A stretch of DNA of 64,000 nucleotides from Hanleya hanleyi (taxonomy: Eukaryota; Mollusca; Polyplacophora; Lepidopleurida; Hanleyidae). Below the pieces are notes generated by a model, which searched no databases, was not told the origin of the DNA, and saw only the letters and a program-made list of their open reading frames with translations. Of the stretch, positions 1 to 11,205 are shown in pieces. The position numbers and the translations under genes are program-made. Within the stretch, counting starts at the first letter, position 1. Every line of letters begins with the position of its first letter. The stretch spans positions 16,959-80,958 of the forward strand of contig JAVTVY010020487.1 of assembly GCA_036873755.1 (NCBI GenBank). The letters run 5' to 3'.

Positions 1-360
1 TGACTGGCCGGAAGCCATGCACACAACAGTTGCCCGCCGCGTTTTAACTCCAATGCAATCAAATGAGATATCTGAAAGTAGGAGGTATAAAATCTGATGC
101 CATGAGAATAAGTATAAGCCAGCGATGTAAAATTAGGCTCTTTGCGCCAAAGGAGCAAGGGCAAAGGGTTCAGGACGGAAGGTGTAGTTACCGGAAGTGA
201 CTTAGCGCGCAGTTCAGGGGGCGGAGCAAATCAGTAGCAAGATCATGATCAAGAGAGGATACATTCAGTCAATCAGAATCATGTACACAGCCACCATGTT
301 TGTTTACTTTGGACTCTTTGTAAAGAATCGTTGCCATATTTAATCACGTGACAGTTTAAC
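1..360. other. No gene seen, repeat-region edge
   Basis: No open frame of note and no recognisable RNA gene. An ETS-like ACCGGAAGTGAC string near 189-200 recurs near 4,577 and, in looser form, near 6,680. This suggests dispersed repeat material rather than a gene. Confidence 0.4.
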
Positions 361-935
361 ATACATATGGAGAATTTAGCGACTGATACAATGATCATTA
401 TACCAATAGGCATAGTAGTGCAATCGTGTAATTTACAACTATAGGGAATATGCTAAACAATGTGGAGAAAACAATTCAAACGTATGATGTAGTATAAAAA
501 CGTTTTAGAGATCAAGTAGTTCCACTACAAGATTTCAACACATCATAGTAGATACATAACACTGCATTTTCTTCTCATACATAATACATACCTGTAATCA
601 GTACATGTAGTGATCATACACACGGAAAGTTAGCTGTACGACAGAACGAGGGACAAAAATTGTAGCTTCTGTGTTAGAATATGTCATTCCCAAACAGATA
701 GGAATTCGACCGTGATGAACATCTATATATACAAGACGCTGAGAAACTACTACGCTATACATTTACATTGAATGTTGCCCACTGGGAGTGGAAAAACCAC
801 AAGGTTAGAAAATTTATTACGAGAACTTGATAATAATTACGTAGAGCTTCGTCCATAGAGAGGCATTTACTGGTATGGTACATGGCCGTCCATATTCGAG
901 GATATGAGTCTGGCAGTGCCCGATATCCAAATCGT

Positions 936-1095
936 GAAAGATATACCACTGAATTTAGGATTTGACCGATTACAGAAAATGGACTTTACATCCAAAAATC
1001 AGGAAAAACTTTACAATTTGTCAAATGTATATGGGCCCTATGGGGTTCACAGATGGACAAACAAATATCAGCCTAATGGTAAGCGGGCACCACCA
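936..1095 (+). repeat. Dispersed 140-bp repeat family, isolated member
   Basis: It carries GGACTTTACATCC followed by GTATATGGGCCCTATGGG and GTTCACAGA, the same string of motifs that is repeated four times at 8.2-9.2 kb. It is inserted within the interrupted copy A of the reverse-transcriptase element. Confidence 0.6.
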
Positions 1096-1269
1096 TAGAT
1101 TGACATCCCCAGGAAAGATGGACTGTACATGAAAAGTTTTTCTTGTGAAAGAAACTATTGGGTGTGGGACCTTGCGTTTTCTGTAGAGTACGATGGGAGG
1201 GGTCACTGGGCCAATGGTTGACTTTTGCTGTTGTGCCTGCGCAGTACGCAGACAGGTCTGTGATTGACG

Positions 1270-1672
1270 CTTTGGAGTCTAGGTGGACCAAATGGGTCGT
1301 GTGAGTTGTTGTATTGCAGAGTTTGTGGCGGAGAGTCCGACGGGCATGCTTGTGGTTGAAGGGCTGTCTATCTGCGCATGCGCAGCCGTTAAGTAGTAGA
1401 CAGGAGCGTTTGGGAGGGCATTCTGGGATCCAGGTGGACCATTCGCTGTCCAAATGGGCCGTATTGGGTCTCATTTTGAAGCGCTCATGGAGTAGAGTCA
1501 GGATTGGGTAGTTTGGCCAAGAATGACGTGAATGGACCAAATGGGCGGTGTGGGGTCTTATTTTGAGCGCTCGTGGAGTAGAGTCCGACGGGTATGGTTG
1601 TTAGTGGACGTTGCGTCAACCTGCGCATGCGCATTCGTGGAGTAGTAGAAAAGAGCATTTTAGGGAGCAATC
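1270..1672 (+). repeat. Diverged ~130-150 bp tandem repeats with GCGCATGCGC palindromes
   Basis: Three diverged units share GGACCAAATGGGC, GGGTCTTATTTTGA(A)GCGCTC, TGGAGTAGAGTC and, in two of them, TGCGCATGCGCA (1,373-1,384 and 1,622-1,633). The 12-bp palindrome matches the known binding motif of NRF-1. No adjoining gene was found, so a promoter role is not supported. Confidence 0.6.
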
Positions 1673-2345
1673 GATTGTTTCAAATCCCGTTCTTTCTGAT
1701 TCACCAAGGGCTGTGTAGACGATCTTCTCGCTGTGGGTAATCGCTATATTAATGACGCAGTGAAGGATAGATATCGGCTGAATTTGAAGGGAACTACAGA
1801 TAGCCGTAATGGCATATCATATTTGGGACTATATCTGTATAATAATGAAGCGGGCCGTCTTTCTCGTCGACTTTTTGGCAAAAGAGATGGTTACAGTTTC
1901 GACATCGTAAACTAGTCATTTCTGGACAGTGAATATTCCAGTGGGACCTGCATTTGGTGTATACATATCGCGCCTAGTAACATTTAAATGTGATGATTTA
2001 ATCAACCTCACACAACAATATTGCAGAAAGTTATGATACAGGGGTTATACCACCAAGCGCCACCACTCAAAGTTTCTCAATTTTTGCGATACATATCGCA
2101 TGCTGATAACAAATACGAGCGTAGTGTGCAAGATTTATGGCATTACGTTTCCTAACTTGTGTCTAATTCCGCCTAACCTGGGGTTAGGTGCGGTTTAAAC
2201 CCATATAATTCAAGGTTCTCATGGCGTTCATATGAACTATAAAAGCATGACCGAGATACATCGTTCTCTAGATAACGAACTTTAAAGAAAATCATATGAA
2301 TTAAGAATACTGATACAGATTTGATATTTTTGGAACACCATGATA

Positions 2346-3027
2346 TCTTGTCAGTATAAATGGAAACTGTTGACCGCTACTCTCTTGCAAGAAACTAACT
2401 CATGTTTTAACCAATATGTAAGTCACGTCATAGCCTTGTGTTCACATTGTGTTCATTCTCTTGTACGGGTTTGTTTGTCCATTCATGGTTGGTTGATGAG
2501 AGTATTCCGGGACCGGTGGTATGAATAGGACCCACTGTATGGGAGCGGGTTGCATGGGCGCCATCTGGGCGGGCGCTGCCTGGTATGGACTCGGTGGGTT
2601 GTCTGTGGGTCGCTGGCTCACACATTGACTTTGTGGTAGCCCCTCGCCTGGTAACAGATGAGTCGTGAATCGGTGATCATTAGGGGTACGAGATTGTGTG
2701 CGACAAATAGATGACGGGCAGATTCCGATGATGGGATCCTTTGGTTAACAAGTCAGCGATTCGAATTGTCCTTGGCCGCACCCACTCGATCAGCACTACC
2801 ACGTAGGTCTGATCGGGGTCGAAATAATATGCTTGATCGATATCGTGATGAATGCCTGGAAACAAGCTCACATTCTATTGTAGTTTCCTAGGCGAGCAGT
2901 CACTGGCTGTAGCACCAGACAATACGTGTATAACTAATGAACCCTTCCTCTAAGAATTTCATGGCGCAGGGCGTCTTGCTTATCGTCATCGTATAGCGAT
3001 GCTCTAATCTTGGTGAACCTTGGTAGT
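2346..3027. other. No gene seen
   Basis: Only short chance frames. I recognise no protein family, RNA gene or repeat here. Confidence 0.4.
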
Positions 3028-3064
3028 TCACTCACTCACTCTCACTCTCACTCTCACTCACTCA

Positions 3065-3114
<50 letters not shown>
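3028..3114. repeat. Compound microsatellite (CACTCT)n-(CA)n
   Basis: Irregular CTCACT/CTCACTCT repeats run directly into an uninterrupted CA run of about 48 bases (3,067-3,114). Open frames across it on both strands are a by-product of the dinucleotide run. Confidence 0.97.
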
Positions 3115-3117
<3 letters not shown>

Positions 3118-3254
3118 AACTCTACCAGGTAACCAGATCGACCGTGCCCCCTGCAGGGTATTGTCGTCGGCGTCGTCGTCCGTCTGGCATTCTGTCTTTC
3201 TGTCCGTCTGTCTCTCAATCTTTCTTGATTGACACGATATCAGAGGCATCGTTG

Positions 3255-3284
3255 GTGACGTAAGAGGGGGGAGGGCTTATAAAA
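3255..3284 (+). promoter_or_regulatory. Core-promoter-like site: CRE-like TGACGTAA plus TATA box
   Basis: GTGACGTAAG (about 3,254-3,263) lies some 12 bases before CTTATAAAAG (3,275-3,284), the spacing of a short TATA promoter. No convincing gene follows on the + strand. Two overlapping open frames at 3,396-3,803 on the opposite strand look degraded and match nothing I know. It may be the promoter of an old mobile element or a chance match. Confidence 0.25.
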
Positions 3285-3299
3285 GTGGTGGTATATGGG

Positions 3300-4005
3300 A
3301 GTTCCCCTCATTCCCTGATACGCAGCCGTTCTCTTGTAAGACCAGACTGAAGCCATTTACTCATCCGGAAAATATACGACGCCACGAATCCTCCATCAAC
3401 AACGGCGCACTGTATATTTGTAAAACCTGCCGACGGTCAGGTCAAGGCGTGAGGGCGCTACGAGGGAGCATGTAATGATTATGGTCAACTCTTCAAAGGA
3501 CCCAGTCAAATAATTCAGAACCAACGTTTCATTCATCTTCCCACTGAAGATGAGCCTCATGCCCAACGCTTGACGAGCAATGAGCCCATAGCCAGCCCGC
3601 CTGTACCCACAGATGAGGAGGGCCTGGATGTCCAGCCGGACCCAGCGATACGGTTCCGAGTCATATGCCTGGCGGCCTCGAGAGTCACGTGTACTTCGTG
3701 GACGACCCCATAAATGTTCCCCGTGATCTTGTCTGACGCCCATCCAGTAAGTGACATCTACAGGCGCCACTGGTCCACGATTCGACGATATTTCCACTGT
3801 CATCGCCGGGTGCTAGACGCCTACAATTTCCGACTCGTCGCCCTCGCCCGTCTACGCAGCTACGTGAGAGCCATGTTCAATGATTAATCTACCGCCTTCA
3901 AGTTAAATCTCGCTATGGATACATAAGAGGACAGATGAACTTCAGTTCACGAGTAACAAATCGCTGGTGAATGATGAGCTCTTCATCATTACGAATCGTA
4001 CGTCC
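3300..4005. other. Unclassified, possible old coding relic on the - strand
   Basis: Base composition is more balanced than in the AT-rich flanks. Two offset - strand frames (135 codons at 3,396-3,803 and 66 codons at 3,557-3,757) overlap. I recognise no family motif. An eroded element is possible, but so are chance frames. Confidence 0.25.
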
Positions 4006-4011
4006 CCGAAG

Positions 4012-4165
4012 AAGGCCCAAGGCGTTCAGATAGGGTGATAAGGCGTTGAGCTATGGCGTCAAGGCGTTAAAATAGGGCATTAAGACGTTCAGATATGGCG
4101 TTAAGACGCTCAGATAGGGCGTTAAGATAGGCATTAAGACGTAACGACAGGCGTTGACTGCATTT
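4012..4165 (+). repeat. Degenerate ~19-22 bp tandem repeat
   Basis: About seven imperfect copies of AAGGCGTTCAGATAGGG or TTAAGACGTTCAGATATGG, decaying toward the right; a stray unit (AGGGCGTTGAAGCGTT) lies near 4,215-4,230. Confidence 0.75.
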
Positions 4166-4169
4166 GACT

Positions 4170-4984
4170 CCATTCGATGAGATATGTATGAGATATCTTC
4201 TGAACTAGTTCACTAGGGCGTTGAAGCGTTATGCTAGGCATTGGTGGGCGGAAACGTAAGTTTAGCAGACACCAAGAAAATACACATGGATACGACAGGA
4301 CCGATGGGCCATTCATCCAAACCGAACAAGGCCAACATCCCCTCAAACGTCTTTTCTCTACTACTCACCGAGTACGCCTACGCGTATCACCCTCAGTCTG
4401 ACTTCATCCGATAAGAGCGTCAAGGTTCATTTGAACCACGGATGGTCCACCTCTACCTTGAAAATGCTAAAGTGTCAAGTGCGCTTTTTTCATATCTTTG
4501 GATGTACATGTATATTCGGTTTTCCGCATTTTAATTATTATTTTTTCATGAAAATCCTAGTTTTGCATCTACACCAGTGACCGGAAGTGACCTTTGACCC
4601 TTGCGCAAGGACAATCCATGAAAGGAAACAGCAGTATATGACACATGGTTATGATCAAGATGAATCGTGCGAAACGGCAAAGAAGGACTATATTCCAACA
4701 ACGGAAAAGATACTGCTTCAAAAGCTGTATGATCTCGTGATAATTTGTCATAAGATAAAAACTGATTATATTCATAATGAAATTTTGACGACAGCCAGTC
4801 AGCTCCAAAGTGTAAGTAATAGTAATTTAGAGCAAGATACCACATGGGGTATCAAACAGAGAAACGACGTATTCGTGAAATTAAGAGTTGGAGTCGGACA
4901 GTGACGATTCGGAAAAATGAATCTTTTGAGAAAGGAATAAAAGTGAATTGTGGATATTCGAAAGACCTTTACATGTATATATAA
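4170..4984. other. No gene recognised
   Basis: A 105-codon + strand frame (4,587-4,904) is overlapped by 99- and 79-codon - strand frames. None shows a known motif, and mutual overlap on both strands argues for chance. The ACCGGAAGTGAC string at about 4,577 is shared with position 189. Confidence 0.35.
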
Positions 4985-6430
4985 TTACAAGCGTCTAGTC
5001 CGTCATTCATAATTCAGCCGTCGTCCATTAAAGAATATCCGCGTCCATATTAATCCAAAGATATATTCCATATAACAGTATTAGCACCAAATTCAAAAAG
5101 ACAATCATAGTATACATAAACATAGGCTAGTTTCCTGCAAGAGAGAAGCGCTCAACAGTTTTCAATGATGCCGACAAGACATCATGATGTTCCAAAAATA
5201 TCAAATCCGTATCGCTGATCAGTATTCTTAATCCATAATAATCGTTGTAAAACTCGTCATCTAGAGAATGATGTATCTCAATCACGCTTTGATTGTGACT
5301 GTTCATATAAGCACCATGAGGATCTTGAAGTACATAGGTTCATACGGCCCCTATCCCCGGGTTAAGCGGAATTAGACACAAGTTACGAAACGTAACGCCA
5401 TAGATCTTGCACGCTACGCTCGTATTTTGCTATCAGCATGCGATATGTATCGCCAAATTTGAGAAAATTTGAGTGGAGGCGCTTGGTGGAATAACCCTGT
5501 TTTGTAAGTTTCTGCAACAATGTTTTGTGACGTTGATTAAAATCGTCACATTTAACACAGGATGTAGCAAATGCTACTAGGCGAGATATGTATACGCCAT
5601 ATGCAGGTCCCACTGGAATGTTACTGTCCAGAAAGGGATAGTTTACGATGTCGAAGTTGTAATCATCTCTTTTGTCATAAAGTCGACGAGAGAGAATGCC
5701 CGCTTCATTTTTATAGAGATATAGATCTAAATATGATGTGCCTGTAGGGCTATCTGTAGTTTCCTTCAAATCCAGTGAAGGTGGATATATATCCTTCACT
5801 GCGTCATTTATATAGCGATTATCCGCAGCGAGAAGACCGTCTATATGGCGTTTGGTGAATGAAAAGGAACGGGCTTTGAATGGATCGGTTTTTGAAAGCG
5901 CCTGCATATAGTCATATTCATAAGAGAACAGATACAGGTCAGCCAACAGGGGTGCACAATTAGTACCCTTTGGAATACCTATATGCTGCTGATATATTGT
6001 CTTGCCAAATGTCACATAGATATTTTTAATGGGAAATTCAAGCAACTCTATAAACAAAGAAACATCCCATGAATGATATCTCTTGTATGTAGTAGAGCTA
6101 ACGAATGCTTTATGACTTCCGACATTAATATATCTACGATCAGTTTTCTTGAACAAAGATACTATTAATGAACTTAGACGGTCAATAAGGTCCTGATGAG
6201 GGATTGTAGTATAGAGAGTCGAGAAATCCCTGAGAACACGAATGCAATGATATATATCTGAAATGATGCGATGAGATGTCGTTGTGTAAGCGGTTGATCA
6301 ATAAAACGTGTTATAGTATGCCATACGTTTGAATTATTTTCCCCATATTGTTGAACATTTTCGGAGTAGTTGAATACTACATGATTGCACTACTGTTACT
6401 ATTGGTATAAAAAAATCACTGTATGAGTTG
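4985..6430 (-). mobile_element. Reverse-transcriptase element, copy B (best preserved)
   Basis: Reading on the - strand, the element has an upstream segment (about 6,430-6,300), a reverse-transcriptase frame (6,297-5,383) and a long 3' tail down to about 4,985. The tail contains one copy of the GAGATACATCATTCTCTAG segment at about 5,262-5,284, which other copies have amplified. Tail fragments of the same family occur at 19,088-19,200 and 62,925-63,110. No GIY-YIG or other endonuclease domain is visible downstream of the frame. No clear target-site duplication was found. Confidence 0.75.
5383..6297 (-). pseudogene. Reverse transcriptase, inactivated (copy B)
   Basis: An uninterrupted frame of about 300 codons on the - strand covers the palm of a reverse transcriptase. 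In order it shows DFSTLYTTIPH (the motif A region, with its Asp), LLEFPIKNIYVTFG, GIPKGTNCAPLLADLYLF (motif B), the catalytic box, then LYDKRDDYNFDIVNYPFLD and AYGVYISRLVAFA. The family's Y-I-D-D box reads H-I-D-G here, so the second catalytic Asp is lost and the enzyme cannot be active. The frame begins immediately after a TGA at 6,300-6,298. Upstream homology continues in another frame (WHTITRFIDQP), which indicates a frameshift. The lineage is uncertain: it may be a Penelope-like element lacking its nuclease, or another non-LTR group. Confidence 0.75.
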
Positions 6431-6589
6431 TTAGGTTATCTCTAACTATCACGCGATTAAATATGGCGGCAATTCTTTACAAATAGTAATGTGATCGAAC
6501 ATGGGCGACGATTCTTTAGAACTAATCATGTGATTAAACATGAACGAGGACATTTGACAAATTACAGTGACGTGATCAAACATAACGGT

Positions 6590-7060
6590 CATATACATGG
6601 TTTTGAATGATTTGATATTGCTCCTGATCTTGCTCAACCCTCTCCGCCCTGAACTTGAACCCGCACTCTGCGCCCCGCGCTATGTCACTTCCGATGATTA
6701 CGTTACTTTCGATGATTACGTCACTTCCTATGATTACGTCGCTTCCGATTCTGATCCTGCGCCCTGCACCCTCTGACCAAGTTTCTTTGGTCGCAATGAG
6801 CATAATTTTCCTCTATTTAAAACCAATTCTGGAAAGGGTATGATACTGATCTTGCTACTGGGTTTGCTCCGCACTCTCCGCCCTGAACCTGAATCTGCGC
6901 TCTGAACTTCGCGCTACGTAACTTCCGGCGATCACGACACATCCAGTGATTATATCACTTCCGATCCACACGCTCCATCCTCTGCTCTAACTCATGTGGC
7001 AAAAAGAACCTAATTTTTCACTACTTAAAACCATTTCCGGAAATGGTACGATCTGCTCAT
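6590..7060 (+). repeat. ~225-bp tandem duplication with internal 19-bp repeats
   Basis: Two diverged copies (about 6,610-6,843 and 6,845-7,050) share TGATCTTGCT, CTCTCCGCCCTGAAC, CACTTCCGATGATTACG, a Cys/Pro-codon-like CCTGCACCCTCTG block and a TTAAAACCA(A/T)TTCYGGAAA end. In the first copy, GATTACGTCACTTCCGAT is repeated four times (6,677-6,750). The repeated ACGTCA is CRE-like. Not coding. Confidence 0.75.
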
Positions 7061-7061
7061 G

Positions 7062-8199
7062 AATCAGTGCCTTTTGTTAAGGTCAGAGGTATGAAAATCT
7101 GCTTTCTGTAAGCACATCTGCATTTACACTTCTGCAAATATTTTAAATAATAGATTGAGAAACTATTCCAGAATTTTGTTCTGAAAAAATATATGTTTAT
7201 ATTTTCTACATATGAATCATAAGCACCCGTAGACATTATACAGGTAATATGCTGAAATAAATTCATTGTGAGGGCGTTTGATACTTGCCGGAATTCACCT
7301 GCACCAAAGCGCCTCTGTTGGAAAAAGGGCGATAAAATCGTTTCCGAATTAGCTATGCACATTCATCCTCGCAAGCTTTTCCTATGATGAAGCACTTTTC
7401 ACCTCAATAAAAATTCGGCATAAGAAATAAAATTCCTAATAGCCACAAGCGAGATTCTGGGAAGACCGGGATAGTTGTACAAAGGCAGTATGTCAATAAG
7501 TATAGTGAGTTATGTTTACAGAATTATTGAAAAAGCATTTTCAGGTCCAGAATTAAAAACATATATAATGATAATCACTGTTGCGTAACATACATTTCAG
7601 TACTTCCTCTCTCGTATTTTCTATGTTCTGGAGAATTTAAGTTTGAAATTATTTAATATGTGTTTATTTATAATTCGACTATACAGTATTCATCTAAGGA
7701 AATTCAATTGACAGGTGCTAGATGCTTGAACAACATCCAGTCATTCATCGTGAATTCAATTTCCCTGTGCAGCCGTCCGAGAGAACCTCAGACAACCCTG
7801 CCTGCACCATATTTTAGGGGTAAAAAATGAAAGCTCCTAGTTTTCATTCTAGCGTTAAACTGGCTATTAGTAGGGTAAAACATTGAACAGCAGCCGCAGT
7901 TAATTAATGACCTGATAAGTATATATAATCTGGCTATTGTGGTTGCATTCACGGGGACATATGATCAGTAAAGCTGGATGACTTGATCTAACAGGCGTCG
8001 TTAGATCAGACTTTCATAAAGCAGCCGTTGTCCTTACAAAACTGTAAAATTAGGCTTCCCACAACATGAAATGTGAAAAGGGGCCACCAAGCAGTGACGT
8101 CACTACTCGCGGATAAGACGAATAAACCAGTGGGTAAGATGGCGGCTAAGGCGGGTCTACACGCGTCACTTTCGGTTTCAGGTCACATATGGTGCGAGG
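7062..8199. other. No gene seen
   Basis: AT-rich with scattered stops. A 101-codon - strand frame (7,057-7,362) has no recognisable motif. Confidence 0.4.
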
Positions 8200-9200
8200 T
8201 CATTCCCAGTCCCGTGACTAGCGGGTGGATGCAAAACTAGGGTTCCAGGAAAAATGTGAAAAAACACACACGTAAATTGGAAAAACGAACTTTACATTCC
8301 GTCACGTGTAAATGGGCCCTATGGGAACATCGGTCACATGAGTGGTCATTCTCAAAGAGAGCCGTGTCTACCCGCGGGAGACCAAAGCGACTCTCATGTA
8401 AACTGGTGACATTTTTGAATCTCCAATCTCAAAGCGAGGCAGCATGACATCATTCTCAAAGCGAGCCGTGTCTACCCGCGAACTACTTCCTGCATTAGAT
8501 AACTCGCTTTCACGGCCAAGTATACATACCGACAATAATTTGTTCGCGATTGATATGCTCCGAAACGGAAAGAGTCATTTCCCAATTATATAGCCCACGT
8601 TATGTTTAGCAATTCGCTTCTAACTCGGCGGAGTCAGCAGGTCAGTGACAAACCAGATAATCATACGCCGCCTACTCACCCCCCAAATTTTGGGGGGATG
8701 GCTCCCATTTACGCGTGAGACTCTTTCTCGCAGTAGGGAGTCTCGCGAGACGAGAATGATGAGTGGTAGGTCGATGCAAAACTAGGACTTTCTGGAAAAT
8801 AAAATACGAAAAAAAAACCCGGACTAAATACGGATAAACGGACTTTACCGCGCTACAAGGGTATATGGGTCCTATGGTATCCACAAGCGCCGTCTGTGGT
8901 GGGTAGCATCGGTCACGCGACGGATGCAAAACTAGAATTTTACCGAAAATAAAATCAGGAAAAACGGACTAAATGCCAAATAACGGACAGTTCATCCCGT
9001 CACATGTATATGGGGTCCACAGGGTTCGTGGTTCTGGAGAAGCAATCAAGTGACTGGCGGGTGGACGCAAAACGAAAATTCTTTAAAAATCCGGGAAAAC
9101 GGACTAAATACGGAAAAACGGACTTTACATCCTGTCAAGTGTATATGGGCCCTGTAAGGTTCACAGAGGTCGTGGAGCCCTCTGTGAGGGTACGTGACTG
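8200..9200 (+). repeat. ~140-bp repeat family, four diverged members in tandem
   Basis: Members at about 8,215-8,340, 8,740-8,890, 8,908-9,030 and 9,045-9,180 share GTGACTGGCGGGTGGAYGCAA, AAAACGGACTAAATACGG, ACGGACTTTACATCC and GTATATGGGCCCTATGGG, in that order. Divergence and length differences show the array is old. A fifth member is isolated at about 0.95 kb. Confidence 0.75.
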
Positions 9201-9415
9201 ACGTGCGAATTTCCGCGTCAATAATCGAAAGACATTCCGTGTACAATTCGCAGCAACTCCAAATGTGTAGGAAATAAGGATAATAAAACACGAGACCGAA
9301 GCAGTCAGCCGTTTTCAATGATTTCAGCAAGATATGATGGTGTTCTATACATAATCCCCTAATCACTGATGATTATTCTTTATCCAGATGAATTCCAAGT
9401 CGTTTTCAGAGTAAG

Positions 9416-9986
9416 CATCTCAGTCACGCTCTGATTGTATCTCAGTCACGCTCTGATTGTATCTCAGTCACGCTCTGATTGCATCTCAGTCACGCTCTGA
9501 TTGTATCTCAGTCACGCTCTGATTGTATCTCAGTCACGCTCTGATTGTATCTCAGTCACGCTCTGATTGTATCTCAGTCACGCTCTGATTGTATCTCAGT
9601 CACGCTCTGATTGTATCTCAGTCACGCTCTGATTGCATCTCAGTCACGCTCTGATTGCATCTCAGTCACGCTCTGATTGCATCTCAGTCACGCTCTGATT
9701 GCATCTCAGTCACGCTCTGATTGTATCTCAGTCACGCTCTGATTGTATCTCAGTCACGCTCTGATTGTATCTCAGTCACGCTCTGATTGTATCTCAGTCA
9801 CGCTCTGATTGTATCTCAGTCACGCTCTGATTGTATCTCAGTCACGCTCTGATTGCATCTCAGTCACGCTCTGATTGTATCTCAGTCACGCTCTGATTGT
9901 ATCTCAGTCACGCTCTGATTGCATCTCAGTCACGCTCTGATTGTATCTCAGTCACGCTCTGATTGCATCTCAGTCACGCTCTGATT
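9416..9986. repeat. 22-bp minisatellite, about 26 units
   Basis: The unit is YATCTCAGTCACGCTCTGATTG and is nearly perfect. The main variation is T versus C at the first base, with the two types interspersed. It lies exactly where copies A, B and the 52.5-kb copy carry a single GAGATACATC-type segment in their 3' tail, so it grew inside the retroelement. The period is not a multiple of three, so it is not protein-coding. Confidence 0.97.
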
Positions 9987-10276
9987 CATTTGAACACCAT
10001 GGAGATGTAAAACACATGATATTGATTGGAGGCGTTTTGGTGAAATAGTTCTGTTTCTGCAGTAATATGATTTCTCTGGCGCTGAAGGAAATCGTGACAA
10101 TCTGTACATGATCCAGCAAATGCGACCAGGTGAGATATGTTTACGTCGTATACAGGTACTTCTGCAATATGGCTACCCATGAATGAGTAGTTAATTATGT
10201 CAGAATTTTAATTGTCTCTCTTGTTGTAGAGTGGACGTGAGAGAAAGTCCTGATCATTCTTGTAAAGGTATAGGGA

Positions 10277-10759
10277 GAGAGAAAGACAATTAAGGCTTAA
10301 CGTCGCGTTCAGCAATATTTCAGTATATAGCGACGATCAAACAAAATTCTAGTATTTCAACAAAAACAAGTGAACAACCCAGCAATTCAGAAGTGATCAA
10401 CACAACACACCAATAACATGTACATACATTAAAACTTATGCAGCCAACCGATTTCTCTCAAATAACCTAAAATACAGTCTTCTTTTACCCGACTAAAAAG
10501 ATCTTTTAAAGTAGCTGCTTGATAAAAAGAATCTCTTACAATCATAAAATCTATACAGTGGATCAGAATATGTTTCACTGTGAGATCTTCGCGGTATGGA
10601 ATACACCTTGGGGCTGGTTCCTTTTTTAGTAAATGTTCGTGAGTTAATCCAGTATGGCCGATTCTACATCGCCTGATCATGGCTTGCTCGAAACGTTTCT
10701 GGCTACTCAGATGAATATATATCCTACAGTTTTTTAAACTCGTGAAGTTTGTTATTATC
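10277..10759 (-). mobile_element. 5'-truncated non-LTR retrotransposon (3' end), nested in copy D
   Basis: On the - strand the frame 10,680-10,429 encodes RCRIGHTGLTHEHLLKKEP, then LTVKHILIHCIDF, and ends in EIGWLHKF. This is the conserved C-terminus, after the RNase H region, of Jockey/CR1-type LINE polyproteins with its Cys/His knuckle. The 3' UTR ends in ATATTGCTGAACGCGACG followed by TTAAGC, a tail familiar to me from mollusc LINEs. It splits the host frame between TTGGACCTGTA and CCTATACC. The host ends overlap by a diverged CCTATA-like target duplication. Confidence 0.75.
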
Positions 10760-11205
10760 TACAGGTCCAAATATGATGATCCATCTGGCCTATCAGTAGT
10801 TTCCTTCAAATCTAGTGAAGGTGGTGGGTGGGTAATTATTCTTTAGATCGTCTATATAACGTTTGGTGAATGAGAAGGAACGGGCTTTGGTTATCTTTTG
10901 ACAATGTCTGCATATAGGCGTATTCATATGAGGACATATATATGTCTGCCAAAAGTGGTGCACAATTTGTGCCCATTGGGATACCTATACGTTGTTGGTA
11001 TATGGTGCTGCCGAATAAAACATAGATATTGTTGATGAGAAATTCACGCAAGTCTATAAACAAAGAAACATCCCAAGAATGGTATCCTTTACGTGCAGTA
11101 GAACCGAAGAAAGCCTTGTCGTTTCTGGTATTAACATACCGGTGACCAGTTTATGATTGGGTGAGCGAATGAGTGAGTGAATTAGACGTGTGTGAGTGTG
11201 TGGGA

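Larger units (their letters stand above)
361..2345 (+). mobile_element. Degenerate reverse-transcriptase element, copy A (split by repeats)
   Basis: Positions 390-510 match the reverse complement of about 6,300-6,420 in copy B, so this is the region upstream of the reverse transcriptase. Positions 1,690-2,155 match the C-terminal half of the same protein: a C-V-D-D catalytic box at about 1,710, then RYINDAVKD, then GKRDGYSFDIVN before a stop at about 1,912. Past that stop, recognisable remnants continue in shifted frames to about 2,155. The 3' tail follows, with one GAGATACATC...CTCTAGATAAC segment at about 2,250-2,280. The middle of the element is missing and is replaced by unrelated repeats (540-1,690). 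Stops (one inside the finger motif, one after IVN) and frameshifts show it is dead. The closest family by eye is an invertebrate reverse transcriptase carrying the motif GTNCAPLLADL. Whether it belongs to Penelope-like elements or another group cannot be decided here. Confidence 0.7.
9240..11155 (-). mobile_element. Reverse-transcriptase element, copy D (interrupted by a LINE fragment and a tandem array)
   Basis: On the - strand, 11,150-10,760 encodes the FINNIYVLFG-like and GIPMGTNCAPLLADI motifs (75-codon frame at 11,063-10,836, then a frameshift). Positions 10,276-9,985 encode the C-terminal part (HIAEVPVYDVNISHLVAFAG), and 9,986-9,240 is the 3' tail. Two insertions break it: a 5'-truncated non-LTR fragment (10,277-10,759) and a 22-bp array (9,416-9,986). 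Frameshifts and stops make it a pseudo-element. Confidence 0.7.

Noticed and set aside
3020..3249. Frames across the CA microsatellite
   Set aside because: Translations of a dinucleotide repeat (Thr-His or Val-Cys), not genes.
4546..4904. Overlapping 79-105 codon frames on both strands
   Set aside because: Mutually exclusive, no motifs, in a repeat-rich zone.
9416..9986. CRISPR-like regular repeats
   Set aside because: The repeats are contiguous, with no unique spacers. The same holds for the 28-, 30-, 50-, 54- and 63-bp arrays. The genome is eukaryotic.
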